A stretch of DNA of 64,000 nt, taken from Apostichopus japonicus. Lineage: Eukaryota > Echinodermata > Holothuroidea > Aspidochirotida > Stichopodidae. The notes beneath the pieces are model-generated. The model worked only from the letters and a program-made list of their open reading frames with translations, was not told the origin of the DNA and ran no database searches. The position numbers and the translations under genes are program-made. Shown one piece after another: positions 36,946 to 51,410 of the stretch. The stretch's first letter is position 1. The number at the start of each line of letters is the position of its first letter. Location of the stretch: contig NC_092566.1 in NCBI RefSeq assembly GCF_037975245.1, positions 8,290,001 through 8,354,000 of the forward strand, read 5' to 3'.

Positions 36946-37145
36946 ATGGAGCGCCTTTTGTGCCTAAACTCATTGCAAGTGCCGTCGTAAATCAATACCA
37001 TAGCGTCTCACCGCGTTATGGTATAACTCATGTCATCGCATTATGTATACAGAGATGATCGTAGTATGCATGGGTACTATATCCGTGCCAGCCAATCAGA
37101 ACAATGGGAACTAGGCGGTGGTTAATCTGGGTTACTAGAATATAT

Positions 37146-37190
<45 letters not shown>

Positions 37191-39516
37191 TTAAAATGTT
37201 TATACAGACTCCTTCTTTCTGAGCTATACTATCCTACTAAGATGTCCCTTTTAAATTGCAGGAAACTATATCCTGTCGTGAGGAGAATGTTTCGGTGACA
37301 CTTAACCACATGAACCAGGCACGTTCTTAGACTGGTTTCAAGATTCATCAAAATTGATATTAGCGTAGTTTATAATTTGGAGTGTCCTTTGATCTTTGCG
37401 CTTTCAATCTCCTGAAACTGAAATGTCAGGATGAATCTTGCGATGTGTTTTTTTTCTTTTGTCGTCTTGGCAACAGGGAAAGAAACCTTTAATGAATTAT
37501 GAACAATCAGGAAATCACTACAACAATAACAATGTGTATAATAATGTGTATAACAATGTGTTATTCAGTTTAATATTTTACAACTTGGCACCCTTTTGGA
37601 TTTGGTCATGTGGCAGTTAAACAACTCAGAGCTATGAAAAAGGAATGAACTTGACAAAACTCCGGATTACAAACGTAACAATAGGCTATTGGAAGGTAAA
37701 GACTAACGAACAATCGGATTGACGGACAAATGTACTTATAAACGAGTTTTTAAAGTCAAAACTTTAAACGTGACTCGTATGAGCGATTAATATTGTTCAT
37801 CTTCTCTTCCAGCGAACCCTGGATTTTTAATCCCCATCCTTATAAAGAATCATTATGCAGATTTCTTGCAAATTCCTTAGTCTACGATTGATCAAAACTC
37901 ATATATTAAAATAACTTTGGTATAATGAGACTCGGCAACCTCATTTTTCTGTTATGTTAATTTAATTTATAATGACCCTGCACAATATCAGTGATATTTT
38001 AAAAACCGACAAAGATACACAACATATTATGATAAGAGGTATAGGACAATGATTAAATAATACTCAAAACTAGCAAACAATTGTACTCTTATAAATAAAA
38101 GTCGAGTTTTGAAATATTTGAAACTATTGACTATCAAGAAGAACTTCGACTTAAAACCATCACAGCTTGCCTATTCCGGCTATTCCCTCACTCCCGGAAG
38201 ATTATATCTGACTTGAAAAAAAATCGTGCGAATTCTTAGACTTTATCGTCCTTTATTTTATATTTTATTTGTGTGTGCATGTGTGTTCCTTTTGAGGTCT
38301 GTGTGCTAGAATAGATGGTCCAGACGTTTTGATTGTTGACTCGGAACAAGGCTTCATAAAGGGTAATTTTAACTCAACAGTTAAAATAATATAGAAATAC
38401 AACATAGACACAGAGCAGACGTTTCTTAGGTTGATGTACAATATCAATTATTATTATTTTCACCACTGCAGTTCAGTATAGGAGCCCGCTGTGGTGGAGG
38501 TGGGGGGGGGTATGGAGTGGGGCGGACGATCGGGTTGCAGATGGGCGCTGAATATATCTCAAAGACGCTGATTCAACTGGGTAAAATACCACACTGAATA
38601 TAATGCGTAAATCAAAACATCTCTGTCAACTCACTTGGTTCACAAACCTTTCTTGAGGGATTTAATAAAATACAATTTTATCACGAAAAAATTTCGTTCC
38701 AAATTTTTCAAAACATTTTGCGCCCATTAAAGCATCTAAAGTGAGGAACTTTCAGTCAATTAACCTGCCACAAATCTTCACAATTGGGTATGTTTAAAAG
38801 GGGAAAAGGGTGCATAAGACCTTTTCAATTATGACATTTGACATTTAAAATATTTCTCAATATTTATCAAGGGACTTCTAAAAGAACCAAAATTAGATCA
38901 TTGTTTCCGCAGTCGGTACTTGAACCTTTCCCCCCATAAATGTTACTGAACCAGGAATTACCTGTATTTAGAGTATAAGGTTAAACTCCTCGATTCGGTT
39001 CGATTAGAAGTCAAGTTACTGAGCATGGAAACAAATAGTCGCCTTTAGTTCGTATCTCACTCACACATTAATGTTTTAGATAGTGACAACATTTACTCTA
39101 TAACAACGCTCTTTTATTGCAGCAATTTCAAGAAAATGGAAGTATTAACGGAAATAATTAACTTAATTATAATGTTCTAATGTTACAAAATTACATTTTA
39201 GAAACTAAAATTATTTAGTTAATGAGGCTACCTAAATGGGTGTCATTAACTATTGCTTGTATGCATGCATGGCTACCAATATACTTTGGCCATTGTCTGG
39301 CAGACAAATTACTCGCATTTATCTATGCCATTAAACTGCAAATTTATGTGTCCTGTTTGGCTATATAGCATTCATGAGTCATAGGCCCTCGAAGTGTGAC
39401 GTTAATGAAGTGATGACATGCATCATTAACATTAACAGAAAAAAAAAACAGTAATGATTTTGAAAATATGGTTGTCTGGCATAATCGGTTTTAGCAATAT
39501 AAAACTGCCGATTCAG
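36946..39516. other. No gene recognised
   Basis: Includes an (AT)n run (37157-37187), AATGTGTATAA repeats near 37531-37560 and a G-rich stretch near 38498. No coding sequence was identified. Confidence 0.35.
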
Positions 39517-39878
39517 CAGTGGCGAAGGAAGGTACTTTTGAGTGGGGGGGGGGGGGCTGAAGACTGATGGCCGGCCTGGGGGAGGGGTCTAAGGGGAGGG
39601 GGTGTCCCCCTCCCCTTTGGATTTTTTTTGTATTTCCAGGTGGCCTCAGATGCAATTTGGTGCAATATAGCACACTTCAACACCCACTCCATTTTGTAAA
39701 TAATTTTGCATTTTCACCTGGCCTTAGATGCAATTTGGTGCTCCAAATGAGATGTTTTTCTCATTTGAAAAAGGGGTTTTCTGACTTGCGAAGCGGGGGG
39801 ACGAAATGATACTTCCGCCCCTCCATGTTTTTCAATGGGGGGGCTGGCGCCCCCAGCCCCCCGGTTCCTACGCCCTTG
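39517..39878. mobile_element. hAT-like MITE (362 bp) with perfect 8-bp target duplication
   Basis: CGATTCAG flanks both ends exactly (39509-39516 and 39879-39886). The left terminus CAGTGGCGAAGGAAGG corresponds to CAAGGGCGTAGGAACC on the complement of the right end. The interior is G-rich and noncoding. Confidence 0.88.
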
Positions 39879-40472
39879 CGATTCAGCAATGTGTTCCTCA
39901 TCTTTTAAATTTGACAAGATTTTCGAAGTTATACGAGGTATGAATCTATGGACATATTGAGGCATACATATAGAGAAATAAAAATAATACAATATTGTTT
40001 TGAATCGAAAAAAGCAGTTTAGCGTGAGCAAAGATAATCTGAATACTTTTATCACATGCAAAGAATAACTATAGAAACTATCAACATTTTACAATTTCAT
40101 ATTTTTATTTGAACAGAAAATTTGATTTGATAGACAAATCAATCAACGCCATCTTTTTTTTTTTCTTTTTTTTTTTGGAAATACGTCTTATGTTTTATAT
40201 TCAGTCACACATCGAGGAATATACCTGCAATATTTTCGTAAATAGATCAAATCGTATATAGATTTATTTAACACAATCGTAGCTCCATACGTCAAACAAA
40301 CTCACTCAAGTGAGTTTTTTTCTCTGTTTCTCATTCATTTACTTGTAGAGCAATACGAATTACTCATAAATTGTAAGATTCTGACTGATAATTAACTAAT
40401 ATAAAATATTACATAAAAGGAACATATATATATAAATAGATAAATATTATAAGATTATAATAATTGCTTAAG

Positions 40473-40515
<43 letters not shown>

Positions 40516-43500
40516 CGTTTGTGTATGTGTGTTTGCGCTTTGTCAAATGTCACATCTCTTGGTTGGCCTAAATATTAGTAAATATTCCTTAAATTCGTCA
40601 ATATAATTTCATGACTCACAGTTAATCACGTATATTGCCGTTAACATGGCATGTAGTCGGAAATAAAACAAATCTGTCTAAAAGAAACGACTGGAGAATG
40701 TACACCTATCAAATAAAAACTGTTATGGGATTTAAAAACCGAGTACGGCGTCAACAAACTCATGAAAATGATCTCAAACACCTGCTTTAACACCTTCCAA
40801 CCGTTGTGTACTATGCAGATTGGTAAAGGTGTTTGTACTTCTTCGTAATTTCGGAGGAAAATGAATTTCATCATGTGCAACCGTTGATTAACTTGGAATT
40901 TAATATTCTGAAGTAGAAACACGAGTTATCTATACAATATAGGTCGATCACATATCATATTTCGTTTTTGTCATTCTTTTAAATATACAAAATTGAGGCA
41001 CATCTTTCTTTTTCAATATTAGATGAAAAAGACTAAGAACATATTAATCGAACTCGGCATGACGCCATGCAGAGCGAGGTAAAGTTGTTTGTGACCGAAA
41101 ATTAGTTGTATATACGAGAGTTTTATTACTATAGCTACAAATAAAGAGCTTCGGAATCTTCGCCAACTTTTGCCACCATGACCGTTTTAGATTTTGAGCT
41201 AGAAGAGCTCAAAGGCATAGCATAATATACTCCAACCCGTCTGCCAGCCCTCGCTGCGGAATATTCTTGTTTCAGCCGATATTTTCTAAAATATCTTAAC
41301 TCACCTTCAATCCTAGTCCAGATTTTTAGACCATCAGTAGTTTATTTATTTCATCCTCTTCAACATCCAAACATGAAAAAGAATGATGATGACGCAAAAC
41401 ATGCCAAAACAAATCACTACAGTTTAGGTTACTTTTAGGACTTTTTCCCCGATTAACCTTCCAGGCTCTCACCTAATTGTGGTATACGATATTTTCAGTT
41501 TGCCTTTGAAGAAGAGTCTGCTAGGATCGTAACGCTAGGCCTTCTAACCAATAGGCCTATGCATTTACCTACACAGGAGTTTAAGAGTAGATAAGAAGAT
41601 TATTAGCCCTTTTTCTTTTTTTCTCTCAGTGAAATGATTTGAAAAAAAAAACGTTTGTTATACATTTGAATGTCTGAGTTAAATTTAAAAAGATTTTGTC
41701 GAAGTTACGAAGTATGAGTCAATGGCCATATTAATACATAATGCCTGGTTGAAATTTGTAAATATAAAAAACATTAAATATGTTTAGATTCTAGAAAAGC
41801 AATTTAATGTTGTTGAATGTCATTAACAGTATTCGACACCAACCAACCGATCATTTTCGTCATAAAGCTATTTGATATTGACAGTTTATTAGCAAATTTA
41901 AACAACGTTGTCAAAGAACAGAACTATAAAATTCCTTTGTTAGCAATATTATAACTTAAAAATATTCAAATATTAGTCTCAGTAAAAAGGTCTGTATACC
42001 ATGCGTGACTGCATGCTCATGTCACATTAAAAATGCAATGCGCCATTAGTTTTGACAATAATCCCTGCAGATAAGTACAAAACCAGCTCACATTAAACAA
42101 GTATTTAACGTTCAAGGCTATTGCACATAGACAGCTTAATATATCCTAGACAGAATATAGCGTCTACTGAAAACAGTTTCTTATCTTGTCCTTTCATTCT
42201 TGTTTGTTTTATTGGTTACGTTTCTTTGTTTTTGTTTGTGTTTTTTCTCTCTCTTTTTTTGAAGATGTATACATGTGGAAAGAAATGGTTGACTATAGAA
42301 CGGGATTTCAAACCAGTGATTACTGCAGGACTGCATGTCAAGTGCTACACTTCTGCGGTACCTGATCTATTCAACACTTGTAGTTGGTGCATGGCGATCG
42401 CTAAAACCATTTCTTGGCTGGGAGGGTTGAGGTGGGGCGGGAAGGGGGGGGGGGTGAAGCCAGTAAACCAGCGTATCTTGCTGCCATATAACCAAGGATC
42501 TAGTGCTGGGAAGATTCGGTATACGATTTGCCGACAAAAGATGGTTAATAAATCGCTCGGTAGAGCAAAAAAAAAAAAAAAAAAATGCTAGATTGAGATC
42601 ACTGGTTCGAATCTCTTTCACATGTTTGGTCTTTCAAGTTTGTTTATAATTTCTCAGTCCGTCTTTCCTCGGTTGATTTACTTGAATAAATATATCACCC
42701 TTTAGAATTATGTCACAACTCCTAAAATGATCTGTCTAAATCTGTTTAAATAGGTGGTGATGTTATCGCTATACAGTCACTAATCGATTATCCGATAGTT
42801 GCCAGCTTTAACATAGCATCCTGTCTGGTCACAGTAATTGCTTTCACATAAAGTTAGCGCTGAACAATTTACAAGTGTTTACTTCCCTCAGTACGGGCAT
42901 GAAAAGGCTATGACAAACTGTATATCAATATTTTTTACTATGGGACATATTTGTTTGTTTTGATGTCTTGGTATACATTCATATCATGTGATAACTTTCT
43001 GATAAAAACGGATGTATGATGAAAGGGATGTGTATATAATATATAAATAATAATAATATAAAAATAAATAATAATATATAGTACATATTATGTACTATCG
43101 TGTTTTTATTTATTTACTTTGGGAGGGGGGGGGGGAGAGAGGATGTCATGTGCCCAAAAAGAAATGAATTCGAAGAAAATTCAGTCCGACATTTCTCAGA
43201 AACTTATAACTGACAGCTGCCTTGGTTCGACAGAACTGGAAATAAAATAAAATATTTACAAGTTTCTTTTACAGAGGTTTATGTTTTTACAATTTATTTA
43301 ACAACTTGAAAAAGGTCAAAGAATGATTATACTCATAACTAGTTTTATAACTTTCAAAAGGTCATTGGTCCATTTTATGGCCATTTATGTAAATTTACGC
43401 AATAACGTCACCGGGTATGGCACGATATTTATTTTTTATTTTTTTCGCTAATCAAGTTGTACAGTTATTGCTAATTGTTGCGTAGGGTTGAAACGTTTCA

Positions 43501-45001
43501 TTTCCTTACCGCACCGTATGTAGTTTATTGTTTATTGCTTGCTTTACAATGATATTTTGTGTTTTGATTTCTTGAAATCCTACAGTGGTCGAGAGCTTGT
43601 TGAAAGCTATGTTATGTAGGAACAGTAGGATTGTTTGGTATATCTCGCATCAGTGAGTGAGGTTTGTCAGTTCACCTGCATGGTTGTTTACAATACCAAT
43701 ATATGATACAGAGGTTGAGAACTTGTCAGTTTCTCCGATGCAGGAATGTTAAAAATAGTAAAATTTTACTATCCCACATCACTAACACGGTAAGGAATTT
43801 CGTCAATGTGTTTATTCTGTTTCGCTTTGTTTATATTCAAGTTTACCGTAATCCAATGAGTGTGACGCATTCTATTAAAATGAGAAACCATATTCCCATA
43901 CATACCAGATTAACTTCACGAAATTAATGTAACAATCTTTCAAGAAATAAAAACACAAAACATACAAGATATAGCGTCAGGGCATGAAAACCAAACAAAG
44001 TGATCCATGCACTCTCAACTTTCCAACTCCAACTTCAACTCAAAACATCGATACTGTAACTTGTATGATTATGACGATGTTGGCAACAGCTGCTAATATG
44101 ATTTATATATTTTTTATCTGTTTTTGATAACACATAAATGTTTTCACAGGTTGAAGAAGATTTTGTCGATATTTCATGTTTACCCGATATAAGTTGAAAA
44201 ATGTCAAAAGGTTCACGATTAAAACATAATTCATGTTCTACCAGGAGCAGACTGTAACGTAACATTTTTTCTGTAATCGCTTCCGGCTCAGTGATTCAAC
44301 CGTTGAAACAAGCGGCACCTCATAACGCGATCGAGAGGAAATCGCCCCCCCCCCCCTCCCCCTTATAACGCGATCGAGAGGAAATCGGCGCCTTCGTGAC
44401 GTCAAACTGGTATAGCCGCAGAGGCGCACAACCCCTGTACGCGTACAATTTATATAGTTTTTCTGTTAAATACTAATATAATTTAAACAAGTAGTAAAGA
44501 CATATCCTGTTATAACCGCAATAAATTGACTAATTGAATGCCTATGTGTAATGTATATTTTCTTGTATGGAAATAAAATTAACTAGCTTCACTGGGCTGA
44601 TCACAATATTAGTTGCGTGTTTGTGAGGTTATAGTCGCAATAACACAGAAGGGGGAGGCTATAAATTGCTTAAAAGAAAAACACTTTCTTTCCTTCAGTT
44701 GGTGAGGAGGGAAAAAACCCGTCCTGTTTTTGTTATTCGTTTTTTACATATGTACAAAAACAATTGCATTTGAATACTTTTCAGTTACAGCTGCTAAAGA
44801 AGTATGTGTTCGATTAATTCAAAACAAAGTAGGCCAGCCAGTTGGGACAATTTCCTAATGCTAATACCTCTCTAAACTGTACTCCAATATCATGCTCTCA
44901 GAGCACTGGTGTCGCCAGTACAAACAGTTCCTAGAAACATGATATTCATACTGCTCGTACTAACAATACGAGTGTTCTGAAAGCGGGACATGACACTACA
45001 G
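39879..45001. other. Gene-poor stretch
   Basis: Holds an (AT)n run (40477-40514), poly(T) near 40155, a possible decayed tRNA-like B box (GGTTCGAATCTC near 42603) after a poly(A) run, and a 43-bp-period duplication of TAACGCGATCGAGAGGAAAT near 44325 and 44368. No gene was recognised. Confidence 0.4.
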
Positions 45002-45407
45002 CAGGGTTGTCCAACCTTTTGCAGAGGAGGGCCGCTTGAAATGATTATGATGAAGGAGGGGCCGCATGAACCCTACGCTCAATTTTTCGATATTTTTGCC
45101 CGAAGCCCAAGGCTACAAAATGTGAGCACTGCACACGGAGCGCACTGATTTACTTTCCTTCCTGAAAAAACAGATGAATAAGTTCAGCCGCCCCCCCCCC
45201 CCTCCTCCGCTGAGAGAGTGTCACACAAACTGACCTGTATGCAGTTTTTTTTGGACCCAGAAGGTTCGAATGATTAATTATAGCTTCAAATTGTTATCAA
45301 TAAATCTGCTCACTAAAATTTCGCACCGTAGAGCATCTCTGGCGGGCCGGACGCAACCCTGCGGCGGGCCGGATTGTGGCCCGCGGGCCGTAGGTTGGAC
45401 AACCCTG
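45002..45407. mobile_element. hAT-Charlie-like MITE (406 bp)
   Basis: The termini CAGGGTTGTCCAACCTTTT and the complement of CAGGGTTGTCCAACCTACG are inverted. The flanks CACTACAG (44994-45001) and CACTACAA (45408-45415) match at seven of eight bases. The subterminal GGGCCGC and GCGGGCCGGA words are typical of Charlie-type hAT MITEs found widely in animals. Noncoding. Confidence 0.9.
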
Positions 45408-47689
45408 CACTACAATATAGAAAACATGTCCCAACTGGGTGAGTATAGGCCTATAATCTATTGCACTTTTTATGTCCGCCTGTACTTAATACTATATTTT
45501 GTCAATCTTCTGATGACCCCGGAAGTCTCGTTTTAATGTGGTGTGTACATATTTGACGGGTTCCCCGCGCGGTTGGAATCATTTCATGACCAATCGACCA
45601 TAATAGCCCAAAATAATAATAGTAATGACAGTAAAAACAATGACCAATAGGAAACAGTCATTTGGTCGTCCGGGAGAAAACTTTCCTTTCGTCGTATAGA
45701 TTGTGACTATTCCCAAGAGTCATTGCTGTGACCGTTGGCATTAGAGGAATCAGGATGTTGTTGTTAAACATCTGGAGGGTAAAGTTTCATTTCATTCTTA
45801 GAATAGTTTGCCAAAACACATCATTTGGAAAGTGATTACGGTTTCATTAATAATCAGTTAAATCAGTATCGGAAGTACCATTCACGTACGTACGTACGTG
45901 TTTTAGCAGGATCAAAGTCACCGACCATCAGAGCGGAAACTTACCTGAACAAAAAAAAAAATAGGTTACAAGAAAAAACCTCGGATACCGAGATTTTCCC
46001 GCTTTGTCATAGACTATTATTAGAAAGTCATCCTTCGTGTCTAAGGAAGAGGATTTATAATATAGTTTAGTCGAAAAATTGAAAACGAAGAATTTATTTC
46101 GGGATCCGATTACGAAACGAATTAGACCGACAGAATAACCAGCAGGGGAGTAGGAGGGGAGGAGAGGTCTGTAAGGAGGGTACATAGGGTATATGGTTTT
46201 GCACCCTTAGATGCGTTTGTGAAACCTATTCTAATCGTTTGTTTGCTTGCTTATAGCATTCATAGTTCTTTTCTCAATCCTTTGGTAATCAGGTGGCCAT
46301 GGTGTCATAAACTAAGAAAAGTCGTCTTCATTGAATGTCGGTATCATCAACCGTTTCGTCTTTTGTCTTTGTGGTCAATTATCTTCTTCTTCACACACTT
46401 CATAGTCTAGTTAAAGTCAGTTATGACGAGACTGAAGCAAACACAATTTACACCATATTGACATGATTGTAATCTCCCACCTTATCCTCTCTCCCTCTTA
46501 CCTGTACCCACCCCTCTACCCACGCCCTCTACCCCACCCCTCTACCCACGCCCACCTTTTTATCCGGTTTCTTTCTCTACGGTTGTCCGTGATGCGACAT
46601 GATGACATTATACACAAGTGACTTTGCATTTAGTTCAATAAGTAATAATAAACCAGAAGTTGTATACATACAAAGTGATTAATATATTTTTAACACCAAA
46701 ATATGACTTTCATTTTTGGGAGTTGTATACGCATTTCCCCCAAAAAAAACTTTGATATTTTTTTTCCCGACCACATATTAGATTAATTTCACGGGAACTA
46801 TTCTACGATTAATTAAATTAGTACATGGGTCTCATCTGACTAGTCCTTTACCTCTCACGTGACCTATAATGTGGCTATTCCTACCACGTATATCGGAAAT
46901 AATATGCTGATTATTCCTTGTTGATGACGTCATTTGGCTGCTCAAATTCTAATTCACATGTATACGATAGTTAATGACTTAGTTTATCCTTCGTTGGAGT
47001 TTCGTGTGAGCGAGTAACTTTACGAATATCATTTTCAAGTGTTCTAAGTTTACTGAAGTTAGCCAGTTTCTTGGGAATTATGTGTACAGTTGTATTGTGT
47101 TCTAACCGAGGAATTTGTCCTCACACGTCATTTGAAAAAGAATCACCACGTCCTCGGAAGAATTCTGTTGTTAAGGGGTATTGCTCAGTTTATGAATGGT
47201 TTCCTTCCGCCATATCTATTTTGATGGATTCCACTTTTACTAGATTTAACTTATCATTGCAGGATGTCTTTAAAAGAAATGATAATAACTTAAGACAGGT
47301 TCCAATCCGGAATGGTAATGTCTGTTGAAACCTTTCAAAGAAGATGCTATACCTTGAACTTATAATAGGGGTCATTATATCACTGTGTTGTTTGAATAGT
47401 TAAATGTAAAAATAGGGGGCGGTTTGCTGTATGTAGGAGTGTCAACACCTAGTTACCAACGGAGATATGAATAAAGAAAGGATTAACACCAAATAACAGA
47501 ATAACAAACATAACAATAAAGTCGTCGGAACTTGTTTTCGGTACCATAAGACTGTGTAATTTACTAAATGGTACAAACAAATTACAAAATGTTTGACTGA
47601 AAATGGAATGTTGATGCGTGTGCCGTCCCATAACGTCATACTACCTTTTGTGGTACAACATGGAAAATGTATATATATATATATATGTA

Positions 47690-47736
<47 letters not shown>

Positions 47737-50700
47737 TATTTTTTATTATATTTATTATATAATTTAAATTATATATTATATAATTTAAATGGTTGGTTAT
47801 AACCAAACAGGACGGTTATTTTGTTATTCAAGAAACCTCTATATTAGATTCGCGGACTGAATTATAATTATAACGTTAACCATAGTATGAAATCGAGAAT
47901 GACATATTTGACCCCATGTGTAATCGGAAATGACCATATATGTGGGATTCCCTTAATACAAGGTATTTGGGGAATGAGTAATATTTATTACGTTAAATGT
48001 CAAAATGTGTATTACACCTGCAATGAAGTCATTTTCCCTCCATCCTGTTGGTTAAGCCATACATCGGAAATCCAGTAATATTGGTTTATTAATACTGATG
48101 CTTGCTGCATGACACATGTGGTTATCCTAAACCTAAGCATATATATTACTATACATAGCAAGGGAAATGGTGGTAGTGATGACGGGGTGGGGAGGTAGGG
48201 GGTGGGTAGGAGATGAGCGAGGTAACATTTATGGAGATTCCTGTTCATCTCATTTAGAGAGATGGAATAATAGTGTGTAAGTAAATGGACGTGACCAATA
48301 TGCCTATGTGACATTCTTCTTCTTGATTTTAATGTAGAACAGTTAGCGCACAACGAAAATTTTATTCTTTCACGTCACACGCGTAAATTTACAAATTTCT
48401 GTAAGTTGTCGAATCTGTTCACTGCAAAAGAAAAAAAAATGACAAATCGACAGCATCTGGTTCTTGATAACTTGACACCTTACATTTTTTTCTTACAAAA
48501 TATTACACTTTTACCAAATAAAAAAAATAAAAAAGAGAATGTTTGAATAACCATCGTATAATATTGTTCTCATGGAACGATCAATTCATCCATGGAATTA
48601 GAACAAAATTTAGATAAAATTTGATAAATATTCGTTATTTTTTATAGTCACTCACCAGTTCCTCACTTTTTCATTAAAATTATTTTTTAGAAAAGTGCAT
48701 ATTTTTTGACAGAGCATCTTATTTGCATGACCTTTTAAAGTTTCCATATTTCAATTAACGGGTTGTCCAGTCAACCAGAAAGTTGATTAATTATTAATCT
48801 CTGGGGATTTATAGGTCAAGTTTCGGTTAATTGTTAGTCTGAAATTAACTTTGTAAACGAATTTCAACGGTAACACATCTATGGTTATAATACAGACACT
48901 ATACATCTTATGTAAAAAACGCGTCGATCCGCAAACTATTAGGCACGAACCACAAGCGCACCGCGATATTTTTTTTAAACAAATTCGGTGGGTATAGCGA
49001 TATATATATTTTTTCGGACTTAGGAATATTTATCTACAGGTTTCGGGATTTGCCAAAATGGATCGAATATATTATCCTTTTAACATCAAGTCCACAGTTT
49101 AATCTTGCTTTCATGAACTTTTGGAATTGGTTCTGATTGGTCGTGGCTCAGTCCATAGTATACAAGCTAGCTTCCAAGAATTCTCTGCATCGATTTTATT
49201 GGGTGGGGGCAGGCCCTGATTAAGTGTCCCAATAAAATTGTCCTGAGCTGTTTACAGTTAAGTTGTTCATCACACAGAACACACAGAAATTTTTTTCAGA
49301 ACAAACAAAAAGAACAAATATCACACTGAACAATTTTTTTACCAACATTATCCTCTAAGGAATACATTTTAAAGAAAATGGGGGGGGGGTGGGTGGGTAG
49401 GGGAAGGGTGGGTGATTGCGAAACTGTTTCCGTCACAATGTCTTATACTCGTGAATAGACACGAATGACTTGTTCGATTACGTCACAGCACGTGACACTT
49501 AGCATTTTTCTAGCAGAACTTGTACCGATTACTCCTTACAGGTAATTAGGTTCACGGAAAAATAAACTGTCAAGGACGTAACTAATCAACTAATTTCCTC
49601 TCTCAGATGGTTTCTTGTGCACATTAACCACTGGTATGTTACACTTAATCCCTACATTGTTTCCTCTGAGTCAGGTGATAAACCTCATTAAAGATGAATA
49701 CACTTATTTATGAAGAAGGACAAAAAAGCTGTCTCTTCCAAGACGCAAACCGGTCGCAAAAATAATCAAATAGATGACTTGTTATCACGTGACTATATCA
49801 CATATAGGCGTATATACTCCCCAGTTGCACACAGAAACATTATGAACATTAACGTAAATAGGTCATTCACATCTCGTCTCCTCAAAGCAGCATTTTTTTA
49901 TTTATTTTTTTTTATTTTGGTAAATTCAATTCTGGATTCTATGCAATAGATCTAATGAAAATGATTTAGTTTTTCTTTTGTACTGAATTATTAATATCAA
50001 TGAATACATCAAACATGAGCATTTAGGCAACCAAGTTTCGAAAGTCGTTTATTACTCGTTCATTAACCCCATTTGGAGAAACATTTTTGACTGGGGAGGT
50101 GCAATTGTTAGAAACCAAAAGTGACATAGAAAGTTCATTTGTAGAGTTGAGTATACAGGACAATAAGATATTAATTTAAAAAATTCTGCTTTGAGAGACA
50201 TACTTGCATAGTTACTTATCTTTATAGATTTGACACACTTATCAGTGTATATGCAATAACGATTTTGGAATTCCTCGTATGTATCCGTTTACATGTTAAA
50301 AACACCCTTGAGAAAATCTAATCAACTCGCTTAGGTCGTTTGGCGTTCCATGATACGTGTGTGATGTATATCTTGTCATATCTTGTCACCGTTGAACTTG
50401 TGTACCATATAACTTTTACTCTGAACTTTAAAAAGCATCAATTTTGTTCGAATTTTAGAGACTTCATAAAATTAACCCTACAAAAAGCTGTCAGCCTCCT
50501 GACCAAGCTCTACTTTAGTTGTTTATCACAAAAGACTCAAAGCCATATCGACCTGACTTTTACGGCCCCCCAAAAAATATAACTCTTTTGTCATTTTTAA
50601 AGTGATTCCGTAATCGATACAAACTTGAGAAATTCTAAACAAAATTAAATCCGTGTTTCAATAAACGAGACTGTTTTTCATCTGATCTTTGCCGTGTAGA

Positions 50701-50937
50701 TGTTTAGAGTTTGTCATATGAATGTGAAAGGGCTAACCAGCACTCTAAACTAAAATTAACTCTTGGGGAAGGCAAATGGCAACATCTGTATATCTAAAGT
50801 TATAAGGCACCACTTAGGATATTTACTTGTATGAGTATATATACACCCACAGTGCATAGACTCGTATAAGATGAACGAATCACACTTGTCAGCTTGTTTC
50901 TAACAGAACGACCTGCACGAGTATATATATAATTATA
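45408..50937. other. Gene-poor stretch
   Basis: Contains ACGTACGTACGTACGT near 45884-45899, an (AT)n run at 47670-47731 followed by palindromic ATTATATAATTTAAAT sequence, and a G-rich tract near 49380. No coding sequence was identified. Confidence 0.35.
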
Positions 50938-50961
50938 TATGTATATATATATATATATATA

Positions 50962-51287
50962 TATAAATGAAAATCGTAATGAGTTGGAAAATCAAGAACA
51001 GTGAAAAAACTTTCAGCCTCCACCGGGATTCGAACCACGGGCCTCCCGCTCTGTACGCGGACACCCTAACCACTAGGCTATGGACGCTGATTGTATGTCC
51101 AGAGGTTCGAAACCGGTAAGGAAGATCGTAATTCCACTGTAGGCGTTTGTCACCTGTATCGAACAATACTAGTTCTGTTTTTGGTGACATATTTTGCCTT
51201 ACTCTAGAGATCAAACATGATGCTAACCAACTCGAAAATCATTTGTGATTCCTAAAGCCGGATCTCGAAAGAGATACTTTGAACAGA

Positions 51288-51290
<3 letters not shown>
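50962..51290 (-). mobile_element. 329-bp tRNA-containing repeat, copy 2
   Basis: Near-identical to 29072-29400 in the same orientation, with AT runs on both sides (50940-50965 and 51290-51342). Confidence 0.8.
51016..51087 (-). tRNA. tRNA-like unit within repeat (probable SINE/pseudo-tRNA)
   Basis: Same as the unit at 29126-29197 with one difference in the anticodon stem (the last base gives a T-G pair). The T6 run at 51004-51009 is retained. A decoding tRNA is unlikely. Confidence 0.5.

Positions 51291-51342
<52 letters not shown>
51291..51342. repeat. (AT)n microsatellite, right of 329-bp repeat
   Basis: AT run followed by AGCTATATATAGATATATATA and GATA-type degenerate sequence to about 51410. 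Confidence 0.95.
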
Positions 51343-51410
51343 CTATATATAGATATATATATAGATATGTTAGATATTTAAGATAGATAAGATATAAGAT
51401 AATGTAGTCT

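Noticed and set aside
42541-42616. tRNA-like sequence with GCTCGGTAGAGC and GGTTCGAATCTC
   Set aside because: A long poly(A) run replaces the anticodon region and no acceptor stem is visible, so a tRNA gene is not supported.
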